A stretch of DNA of 64,000 nt from Carposina sasakii. Lineage: Eukaryota; Arthropoda; Insecta; Lepidoptera; Carposinidae. How positions within the stretch are numbered: position 1 is the first letter of the stretch; each line of letters starts with the position of its first letter. Positions 46,083-58,000 of this stretch are shown here, one piece after another. The stretch is from NCBI GenBank assembly GCA_014607495.2, contig CP053169.1:7998001-8062000 (forward strand), read 5' to 3'. The translations under genes and the position numbers were made by a program. The notes beneath the pieces were generated by a model. The model saw only the letters and a list, made by a program, of their open reading frames with translations, did no database searches and was not told where the DNA came from.

Positions 46083-47295
46083 TTACTAGCTATTGTAAAA
46101 TAATATTTGTACCAAAATATCAGATCTACTTCTATCACAAGTCGAGTTCTAATAATGGAAATTAAAAAATATATATTAATCAATGATCCGCCATTCACTC
46201 GGTCTTTGTTATGAAAAACACTTGAATATTTAGAGGAGTAAAAATAACTATAGCTAACACTAACTAAAATCCATATACATAGCTAAAGAAAAGATGAAAA
46301 GGATGAATGAAATCAATTAACCATCGTGTCTTTTACAGAAAGGCCCATTGATCATAGTTACCAGGTAGCGTGCCCAAAATGCAGGGCCGTTGTGCCGCGC
46401 CGAAGGCTAATTCTTTGGGGGCAGTTATAATGGGTCAAAAGGCATGTCGCTAGACTTCTTAAGTAACAACACATTTCAATTATGTCAGTTTTGAGGTGGG
46501 TGCGAAAATCAATAAACAATGAGCTCATTAACGTACCTATTTAATAGAGTTATATTACACAAAGTACCCCAAAAGATCAGGGATATGATGCTTGCTCATA
46601 GCCTGAGAGATCGCCTTCATATATAGGTATATTACAGTATAATTATTTATCATTAAAATTGTGTTATTCTTAATTACGCAGTAGGAGTCGCCAAGATGTT
46701 TATAGCTTAATCCAGCCTTTTATTACCGTGTTAAGTTTATTTCCTATTAAGCTGTATATACACAACTAGGAAACGTGCAACTCATCAGGACGTTATTTTC
46801 AGTTGAAATAATGAATAGACAATGATTTTACAAAAATACACTGCCAATTAGATGTGTAACAAAAACTGTAAAACAATAGATACGAGTACATTCAAAAATA
46901 AAACTAAAACCTAAGCTAAAACAATAACATTAACATCAACTTTTTTTTTCTTGTGTCATACATAATGTGTTCATTCATACATATAACGCAAAAACTATAG
47001 CAAAAATAAATGAATTTATGATCTGAAAAAGGATGGCTTTTAGAGGAATGTATTAAAAAATCGTTAGCAGCATAGCAGAGCATGCAGACACCGCTTAATG
47101 AATATGTGTGATGACGTCATCATCGACATTTATATCGACAGTATACGAGAATGGGCACTTTATGACCTGTTATACCGAATAAGTTCCTTAGAGTGTAGCA
47201 ATAAACATTAAAACTATCGTAACGTTATGTTGTTTACGACTTATGGTCTGTACAAGTACGAATTCTAATGTAGTAGAACGAATATATTATATATA
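46083..47295. other. AT-rich intergenic sequence
   Basis: No gene. A GC-richer segment at 46370-46450 (GCAGGGCCGTTGTGCCGCGC) is unlike its surroundings but matched nothing I know. Confidence 0.35.
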
Positions 47296-47586
47296 CTAGT
47301 GGACGCCCGCGACTCCGTCCGCATGGATTACAGAAAAAACAAAATGTCGAAATTATCCGGGATAAATAGTAGCGTTATACGTTAAGTGGGACCTGTCATA
47401 ATATACTAATAAAAACTGCATCGAAATCGGTTCAGCTATTTCTGAGATTAGCGTGCACAAACGCACAGACAAAAAATCCACTTGTTTGGTACTATTGCGT
47501 TGATAAAGGTCTCCTATAATATTTTTTCTCATATATCTTCCAAGTACAGACAGCGATCCGTTACATTTTTATTATATGTATAGATT
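47296..47586 (+). repeat. Repeat family H2 copy
   Basis: CTAGTGGACGCCCGCGACTC at the start and TTATTATATGTATAGATT at the end. Internal part shortened relative to 28330. Confidence 0.65.
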
Positions 47587-48207
47587 ATACCAAAATTCAC
47601 TGACTCGCGCTTTGTAAAGTAATTTATTTTAACGAAAAATATATACTTTAAAATAATAATAAAACGTGTGTCAAACAATAAACGACTCCTTTGCAATGAA
47701 AATTAATTATAAGGTAGGAAAAGCTGAAACTGAGTAATATAATTTAAAGTAATTAATATAATTATTTATATATAGGTAATGTTTGGTATAAGGTACAAGG
47801 TATGGTTAGTTACAAATATCTTTAGGAAATTCTTTACACTAAGAATTGACTAGTTATTCAATATTACTAATAAAATATAGGACTTAACATGTACTTTTTA
47901 TATAACATAAGTTTATGTACTTATGGATAATAAATTACTTAATTATTAATTAATTATGTAACGGTAAAGTAAAAAATACATTTATTATGATAGGTAGATA
48001 TAAGACTAATGTTTCTTGTTTAATTTATATGAGATGTATATGTGAACATACATAAATATTTACTTTTTTCATACAGTGTAAAAACCCTATTCGATTATGT
48101 AAATAAATCGAATATCCGTTCGTAGTCTGTTACGGTCCGTACGAGCTACGTAGCAGCTACGCGTTAAGACAAAGATCTAATACATTTTTCGAAATCGAAT
48201 TCCTTGA

Positions 48208-48282
48208 AACCTGTGGTCTTATCGGCCCTTTATGCTCTGCCTACCCCGTAAGGGATAAAGGCGTGATTATATGTATGTTTGT
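48208..48282 (+). repeat. SINE-like family e, 3' end only
   Basis: TGTGGTCTTATCGGCCCTTT and GTAAGGGATAAAGGCGTGAT, then a TATGTATGTTTGTA tail. Confidence 0.6.
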
Positions 48283-48576
48283 ATAAATTCCTTGAAACCG
48301 ATAGAAATTTATTATAAAATCTTGTCCAATAGAAATCCCGAGCGTGCTCCTTAAATGAACATGATCGAATTCAGCCGCTATTGGATAACGTTACATAGTC
48401 TGCGGGCTATATTAAAATAAAATTTGGATAATTTTGCAATTTTTTTATTATTTTCTGTTGGACTAGTCCAGAGGTTCTATTTAAAATTAGGGTTGTTATT
48501 TTTAAACATTCTATTATTCCGTCCCCTGCCCTGTGTAATATATTTTAATTGCATAGTTTAGAAACGTACTTTGTTA

Positions 48577-48838
48577 TCATCATCATCAGCCTATTGCAGT
48601 CCACTGCTGGACGTAGGCCTCCCCCAGGGCACGCCACAAGGCTACTGCCACAGGGGGGTTTTGCCCATAGTCACCACGCTGGGCAGGCGGGTTGGTGACC
48701 GCAGTGTGATTTTCAGACTATGTTGTCAGCACGGCGCTATTGCCCGCCTCCCGGAAACCCTTAATCGCCTCGTAGGATACCCACAGGCAGGCAGGGGTGG
48801 TACAAACTCTACTCTGCCGGAACCACGCGGCGAATTTT
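48577..48838 (-). mobile_element. SINE with RTE-type tail, best-preserved copy
   Basis: CATCATCATCAGCCTATTGC starts it on +. It then has CCCCCAGGGCACGCCACAAG, GTCACCACGCTGGGCAGGCG and GCCGGAACCACGCGGCG. The - strand end encodes a short EAYVQQWTAIG-like RTE remnant and a (GATGAT)n tail. It lies 150 bp past the Orco stop, so may be in its 3' UTR. Confidence 0.72.
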
Positions 48839-48984
48839 GTTATACTAAGCTGTTATACAATATTTGTTTTTGTATTTCTCACACAAATCCCAATAAACTG
48901 AAGTGAATTTTAATACTTAAAAAACTATGATATAGTCAATATAAATACTTATGATAATATGTATAAGATATAGATTTTGGACAT

Positions 48985-49035
48985 TTATTTCAGTTGCACC
49001 AACACCATGAAATAAGTTACGACGGCACCAAGTAC
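48985..49035 (-). CDS. Orco: Orco terminal coding exon
   Basis: A 51-base exon after TTTCAG encodes [16 protein letters not shown] and then TAA, the exact conserved Orco C-terminus. It is easily missed because only 16 residues are coded. Confidence 0.93.
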   Translation of the reverse strand, partial: VLGAVVTYFMVLVQLK

Positions 49036-52000
49036 CTGAAAAGAATGAATATTTTGTATTTTTGTACCAACAAGAGGAAAATATATTTTTTTTTAATAAA
49101 ACTTTCGCCCCTATAATCCAAAACTCGAGCTTACTGTAGAACCAAACTAATACCTATGTTGAAATGACCCTGACAAAAATGAGTGCACTTTCCCATCTTG
49201 ACGAATTGATAACCTCTCTTTTTTTAATCGGTTAATAAAAACAGGGATAACAGAGAATTACTCCATAATATCTTTTTTACAACATAAAAGCATACACAAC
49301 TTATTTGTCGATTGTAATCTTTATATGTTACTTTTGTATTTGTAACGGTCGATTATCGGCTATATAGCGAATATTCGTTGCTTTTCGCTTAATATACTTT
49401 TGTTTTACCCTGTATATCGTTGCTTAGTACCCACAACACATGAGCTCAGCCCCCATAGCATGACATGGAGGCTATATTTATCGTATTTTGACAGGCCAAA
49501 TGTCTATAAATCGGTTTATCATATCGTGATTCTCAGGTCATGCTAGGCTTGCAGGGATCTTAGTGTGGACTAGGGGTAAAATATGTGAACATTATGTAAG
49601 TAATTTATGATACTCACAGAAGCGAACAGATCCAGTGACACCGTGAAGAACTTGGCTCCAGAGATGCTCATGGCCTTCTGGCACTGCTGGCAGACGATCT
49701 GGACGAAGGTTTTCGCTTCTTCTGAACCGTCATACCACTGGCAGGAGTAGGCGGCTTCCATCACTGATGAGCTCTAAATGAACAAACGTATAGGTATTAA
49801 AATATGCTTTACATATCTCAAATTCCTGCAGATAGGTACGTGTGCTATTAAATTACTTCTGGTCATTATTATCGAAATGATGATGATGATCTCCGACCGT
49901 ATTTCGGCCAAGGCTACCAACCACTACGGAGATTGGACAGGTACGCAGGAGATATTATAGTGCACAAGTGTGTGCGCAAACACAGATGCACTCCTCTATT
50001 CCCTCACTCTCATAGTTATTATCGAAATACATAATATAAGTATGATGGGTAAACTTAAAATTTCAAATTCAAGCTCAATCTCAAAGAAAATATTATTATG
50101 CATGATTCACGTTTTTAATCAAATTTTCTTGACCACTTGTTTTTAATGGCATTTTTTTTGTCCAAAATAATGTGTTATGTACTTATCCAATGGCTATCTA
50201 ATTTAAGGTTAAATACAAAAAATTTAAAATGTATTATTGTTATATTTGAATATGCAGTTATTTTTTCTGAAAAGATATTTAAATTACAGCTCCGCGTACC
50301 TATATAGATTACCCGTATTTCGTAATGGAATCGAACGTCTGTTTTCAATACAGAAATAGATAAAAATCTAGCAAAATCTAACCCGAGACCATAATTTATA
50401 GATAAAACCAAAAATTCCAGGCACGATATTTTCATTACACGCATCCTATATCAACATTTAACAAAGGTGACCTGAATTTGGGGGAAAATTCCCAAACCCT
50501 CTGTGTGTTCAGTGTCTTGATTAGGACAAACACAATACGTCATGGGATCGGTCTGTTTGTCATCTCGAATGTTATGTATAATTTGCGGTGTGGGTTACAG
50601 GTTGAGATAAAATTAGGTAAGTATAATATGGGGTGAATTAGCGGCAAGATAGATACCAACTGCTTCAACTTATCATAATGGGCAAAATACGAATACAGGG
50701 GAAAAGACGCGTCTGAAGACGAAAGAAATCTTGGCTGCGAAACATTCGTGAGTGGACGAGAACAGCTAATGTGGAGGAGCTGTTCCGAATGGCCAGGGAC
50801 AAGTCTGCATTTAGTAAGCTGACGGCAGACCTCCAGTAATGGAGTGCCACTACAAGAAGAAGAAGCGTAGTCGCGGGAGTGTTATACTGAATTTATTCCA
50901 TGAGCATATTACATATAAACATGGATGTCTTCCCGAAATGGGATAGCCAGAACTGCAGGACCATAAAGGAGATCCCCCAGCTACGTTTAGCATAGCGGGC
51001 ATACAATTAAATGGTATAATTAGGTAATTACATATATAATTCTCGGGACTACAGAGTCCCGGTTCTTTGAGAGGCGTGCATCGGGCCGTGGCCAAGATAT
51101 AGAAGCCCTTTTTAGAGAACTTTAATATGGTGTGGGATACACATGGCGGATACCATCGCCGACTGCAAATATGATACACCCGGCGATGGTCCCCGCCATG
51201 TGCAAGACTATGAGTGCAGATCTATGTCGTGCGATGGAAAATAAGGTCATGGGCTATGGGGGTGCTTGTTGGGTGGAGTTAGATAATCGGGCTATTTAAA
51301 GGATACTAACTATGTATATTATAATTATTACAGTTAGTTGCTAGTTTATCGCCTGAGATTCTCCCGTTCCTTAATTGACTCTTACGACATGTACGGATGA
51401 AGATGTATCAGATGTGTTCTATATGTGAAGCCCTGAATCAGCATAGAAGTTTAATTATTGTGAAATTGCCACTAACAAGCTTATTAGTAATACTAACCTC
51501 TTCAATAAGCCTGTTGCCAAATATGCAGAAATGAAACACTTGTCCGAGTGTGTAGCTCAGGTAGCCGACTGTGCTGAAGGCGTATACGTTCATTCCGTCA
51601 ATCTAGAACAAGAAGGAAGCTGTGCGTCAAGCATGTAGCCGGTTATGTCACACATCAGCCTGATGCAGTCCACTGCTTGACGTAGGCCTCTCTCAAGGCA
51701 CGCCATAAGGCTAGTTACTGCTACTGGGGTGTTTTGCCCATAGTGCCCACGCTGGGCAGTCATGTTGATGACCGCAGTGTGATTTTCGGACTATTTTGTG
51801 AACAGCGGAGGCGCTACATACTGCATACCTTCCGGAAACCCTTAATCGCCTCGTATAATACGGAATCAAAAAGATCAGTCTTATTTTGTTTTGTACAATC
51901 GCAATGGCCTTCGAAAATGTGAAGCCAAGTAAGTACTTACTTTAATAAGAACATATGAAGTTGGGAAATCACTTTTACCTTAGTAGCTTGGTAAGCGAGT

Positions 52001-55000
52001 AGAGTGAGCGTGATGGTGGACACCAACATATGAAACAGCAGCGCGGTACCATATGTGTCACCTATAGATGTTACTAACCTGAAAATATAACAAAACTACT
52101 GTGAATATGCGGATCAAATAGACTACCTTATTACGTAGGTACTTATCTTGCTAAAACATACAGGAATATTGTCAAATAAATTATGCTATAGTGCCAGTAA
52201 TATGTTATTTATTTATAGACACACCTATAGGATATATACTCGTAGATACGGAATATACAGGGTGTGGGCGATAGCCAGGCAAATATTGAAACGCTGAATA
52301 AGTACCATTGTGTTGAGTAATAAATAGATAGTGTTATTACTCGCAGGAAATGTCGTGGCGAATTGAGTTGGAACCTTCTACATATAAATAAATATAGGTA
52401 TTTACACGACAGAAAAGGATTAAGTACTTATTTATTCCTAGCTCTCGGGAATAAATTCAACAATATCATTCTGAAATAAAGTAACCTTTATTATATTAAT
52501 CCGCGTATGCTCTCTAAGCCATCTACTTAAAGCTAGAACTCTCTAATAGGTAGTAGTTTATTCTATTATTCTCACCTAGGTTAATTTAGGTTTTTCTAGA
52601 GAATACTTCTTACCAGCCTAGTTAGTTTATTAAACCATTATTTTGGAATTTTCCTGCGAAATTTTTCAGTGTTTTCCTCCTCAGAATCATGGTCTGAACT
52701 CATGGTTTCAATATTTGCCTGGCTGTCACAAACACCCTGTATAGATACTACCTTATAATACAATTAGGTAACAATTTGACAGAAAAATGTTTTCGTCATC
52801 AATTACAAGAACAAAGTAGTCATATACCAATCGTATACAGTAATCGTTGCTGACATATTGTTAAAGTCACGTTGGTACAGTAGTCTGTACCTAAACAGCC
52901 TGAAAGGCCCCACACAATTTCAGAACCACTTTATTAACGACAATTTATTTATTAAAAATCTTTTAATTAAAATTATTTATTCACGAAGTGTCTACTACAG
53001 CTGGGAGCAAAAATGAATTAAGTTCTGAATTACAGTAGCTCTCTCATTAGAACACTGATAAGCGTTAAATATGTCTTGAAATACCAAAACAGATGTCTGG
53101 AGAACTAGACAATGTTACCACTTTACAAACGACAGCAAAGTTTACAAAATTATCGCAACATTTCAGAGTATTGCCACGTTATGATATTTTTTTTGCAAAA
53201 GATCATCATGTAATGTGATGTTAACCATAATTTTGATGTGTCTTATATAAAACTCCCAATTTATTTGTGGTATGTACAGGGTGGAAGTGACAGCCAGGCA
53301 AATACTGTAATGCTGAACCAGTACCATTTTGTTGAGTTATTCGACAGTGTTGTTACTCGTAGGAAATTAATTTTTAATATGATTATCTGCAATGTTTGCT
53401 TTGCGCGCCATTTGTATTAGGCGATCCAGTGTCTAGTTAAATAGGCTTATTGATTATTGTGTGACACATTACTGTTTTTTGGATCACTTGCTACTCTCTA
53501 TTAGGGTTGATCAGTATTTTCAATTTTTTTGAGCCCATTTTTTTTTAAAATCATCTTTTCTTTAAAAATTGGTTTTGAGCCATTGTATAAAGCCTTATTA
53601 AACGAACAAAACCAATTTTTTTTCCTGAAAAAAAAAATCGGACATATTTCGAATTTTCCTGAGAAAATTTTCTGTGGTTTTTTCATCATGGTCTTATATC
53701 ACCCTATCAATATTTGCCCGGCTGTCACAAACACCCTGTATTGTGATCCATACAGAGGGGACCTTATTCTCTGAAAAGTTTAATTATTTATAATTATTCG
53801 CAGAATATTATATCCATCGTGGACCTCGGTAAGTTAACTGGGGGACTTTGGATCTTTATTATGAATCATGGTAAAGAATTAGAAATTTTACGGAAAATTT
53901 TCGAATATTATGAAATTACAAGCAGTCGCTAGGTTGCTTAAACATTTCCTTAGTGACGCCGCCAACTGCGCAACCACTAGTTTCCTAATAGGATAGCGTC
54001 AAACAAAGTTGCCGTTGACAAATTCAAGACTGTCGTCGCTTTAGTCGTGATCTTGAATAATAATAGTGTTTATTTATGACTAAAATTATTACATAATTTA
54101 TATCGTCTATCTTTTGATCTTTGATGAATCAGTGGCGCGCTGTTTGGCATAATCAAAAGGGTGACCGTTAGAACTGCGGGTCTTTTTTTATAGCTTAAGT
54201 ACCTATACCTATAGACTAAGGAAAGGAATGCTGTAGGACACTATTCGACATATTACATGTTATTACAAACTAAATTTAAATATTTTTTCAAGCTACACAT
54301 TGCCTTAATTTGCTGTAAAATGTGAATTATAAACAGTGTCTCGCTCAATGATCTTGCAGTACTGGCGACCCCATTTCGGATACACAGCCATGTTTTGTAT
54401 AATTACGCATGTCTAATGTATGTTTTTCTTCTATGCTGCTCTGGGAGTGAAAAAAAAACGTATAATACTACTGCTGCTTCTCTTCCCGGGCATACAGTAC
54501 AAGTCAGTAGAGGGACAAGAGGGTCTTGGTGTTTTGTAGGCGATGGGCTGACCACCTGTCACTACTAACCGAACTTGTACATCTCAACTATACCCTCAAA
54601 ATTGGTCAGAAGTGGCACCATGTGGTTCTATAGGCCCTTGGTGCTCTGCCTACCCCGTAAGGGATAAAGGCGTGATTATATGTATCTATGTACGTATGTC
54701 TAACTTTAGACGCGGTTTTATAATTACACTGAATTTTGTGTTAAAAGGTCGAAGATAGCTATCTAATAAATTTGATACAAATCGAATTTAGGTATGCGCA
54801 AGCACGGATACTTTTATATGTTTATCACTGGATACAAGTATAAGTAACCATTATATATTTTATATTTTCTGTGCATAGTATATGCAGACAGAGTCACGAC
54901 AGACAACAGCATCTTTTTATTCCACAAATAGCAAACCATTTGAAGTATATGAAACTGATATTTTTCTTACTTTCAATGCTTTTATCCAACTTTGTTGGGA

Positions 55001-58000
55001 AAGTATGATTTATTGGAACACTCGCTGAAGATGCTTAAAAGGAAGTTTTGTTTGAAAGAAAATAAAACATCTGAGGGCGCTTACTCACTAGGACACCTCT
55101 ATCTTTATCTGTAAAACTTGCACTTTATTCAAGAGAGCTATCACGAACTCTCACTCCTAACCTTACTCTTACTATTATCAATCATAGGTTAACTGAAACT
55201 TCAGTAACACTCAACCAGTGTTAACTCTTAAGTCAAAGAAAACAAAGTACATACCTACTACCAACTATCACTCGACTGCCCTCCAAAGATAAAATATTTA
55301 CATACATACATACAGGTACATTCACGCCCATTATCCCCCAAAGAGGTTGAGTAGAAGTGAGCAAAATACACGCCCACTTTTCACCAGGCATGGCTGATCC
55401 AATGATGACTCGGCCGATCCGGTATTGATAAGGCCGATCCAATGACACGGCTGACACAATCCTGCTTTTAGAATTCATGGCAACAAGTAAAGTTAGGTTA
55501 GGTTAGGTTGGGTTAGATTGACCTAACTTTCTTCCATCTTGCTTTTCGGTGAGAGTAAGCCGGATGACATTGGAATTTAACGTGTCCTTAGGTGGTGGTT
55601 ATGGAGCCACCATCTTTGGCTGGTGAGTTGGGCCCTTATGGGCCATAAGGACCAATACTGGGGAGTTATGCGGAAGGGAGTACATACTCCTTAAAGATGG
55701 GGTCAGTTAAACGCATGGTCTGCTGCGCGGGCCAACGAATTGTCTCTCTTTGGATAAGGGGAACGGCAGGCAGAACTCGCTAAGTACCCAGAATAGGCTT
55801 AAAGCAGATTTGCAGCTCGGGACCTGAAGTTGATGCTTTGGTTGTCGCATGGCCCCGTGCAAGCGACGAAGAGGCCACCGTGGGGTTTTGTGTGTAATAA
55901 TTTCATCTAGTTAGTAAAGTTTGGTTGATCTATTTTATCCCATTATTATATAGGTATTCTACTTTTATTATAATACCTCGCTTATTTTGAAGATTTTCAT
56001 TTTGGTGGTCTGTAAATTATTCATGTTTACCTACATACCGTTATATGTATGTAGGTAAACCTGTATGAGAATATGTAAATGTTATGAATAATATAATACA
56101 TTGTGATGCATAAAATCACGCATTTTCCCGGAGTGGTAGGCAAAGATCACGTAATTTTCTACGGTCCTGACACTGACATTACCTCCTCTTTGACTCTTTT
56201 GCTTCATCGACTTCATGATATTCGTGAGAGGGCGAAAATAAAAGATTATTTTTATAAACTCACCGCGGTGTCCTATTTAGAAAGTTTCTCCAGTGTGATA
56301 TCCATGTTAAATCTACTTTTGATACCGAAGTGAAACGAAACTTTTACGGCATTATCTTATTTGTCTCAGAACTGCTGACACTTTTTGATGGTTTGTAAAA
56401 TTTTTTGATGAGTTCTCGGGGTATGCTTAAGGACCCAAAATCAGCTCACTTGCTCGTGGTGCATTTAGCTATAAACGGACAAGACTCTGGCGCCAACAAC
56501 TTTTGTTATACCTATTAGAATAACTCGGAAACATTTCCCACTGATACTCAATGGTCCCATTCTTAGGCATTTCCTCTAGATCTGTTGGATCATACTCGTG
56601 ATTCTGCAGTTCCGGTGACCCTATTTTGGAAACACCACCATGTGTATAGGTATGTAGGTAAGTACATATAAGTATAAAGATACCTAGAGAAACCCTTTTT
56701 TTGTTGATATTTCACCCATCCGCACCAAACGTTATGCTAACTCGTTTGTAATGCGAACGGCTAAGAAATGGAATGCACTTACTGCCGATGTATTTCGCGA
56801 GCACTACAACATGTGAATAGGCACTTTCTAAGCAAACATGTACCACCTTCTTAGGCTGCATCTTGCTTAGTGATGGGATTCGAGTTGCTTTTCACTCGAG
56901 TGACTCGAGTAGTTTTTATATTACTCGCACTCGAGTTAAATTTTTGACAACTCGAGTTTCGAGTGACTCGAGTTGACTCGTACCACTCGAGTGGTTTATA
57001 CCGAGCCGAGTGAGAAATTCAAGTTGTGACAAGTTTACCCGCTGTAAGAGAGTAGAAAAGATGATCTTATTGCTTACTGGGCGAAAAGGAATCTGATTAT
57101 GCCAGTGCTGTATAAATTAGCTATGAAATATTTATGCATCCCAGCGACTTCTGTTCCTTCAGAACGAGTTTTTTCTAAAGCTGCGCTGATATATAATCAA
57201 AGAAGAAACTTGTTATCTCATATTATTATATATATATATAAGTTTCATTTAAGTTAATTTTAAAGCATGTTTATTATTACCTAAATTGTGTAAGAACATA
57301 AATAAATAAAACTGTTCATATTTGGATCTCATGAAAGTTCCTTGTAAGAAAAGATTAAATTGGATTACAACTTATTAGTAGTAGATTATAATATTTCAAT
57401 TTGACTGATAGTTGATATAAGAGGTTTCTTGATTATGTATGACAGGTTTAGTTTGAAGGACAATTCTATTTTTTTACATTTTGTTTAGATTTTTTTGAGT
57501 AACTTTTACATTAATGCGAAAATGAATACACATTTTCCATGTAAAATTAATATTGTTTTATTCGTTTTAAAATTTTGGTCACTCGAGTTTTATATTCCGA
57601 GTGACTCGAGTCAATAAAAATCACTCGAGTTTTATCTTCACTCGAGTGGTATTCGAGTGAGAAAGTTACCAGTACCGAGTGACTCGAGAGAAAAAAAATT
57701 ACTCGAGTCCCATCACTAATCTTGCTTAACATCAGGCACGATGGTGGCGATCAAATGTTTGCCTAGATAACTGTAAAAAAAAATCCTTTTTCCTATAATT
57801 TACAATCAAATTCAACAAATATCAAATTATTTTCACCGGAAAATTACATGCATTTTATATGGGCCAATAAATAAATCTGAAATCGGAGTATAATTTGATG
57901 AATCAATCATCATTAACTTTAATTTTATAACGAACGCCATCTTCTTTATATCCCTCCAATAAGGTTTTTTTTAATTTTATTGCTTGATATCAATTTATTG

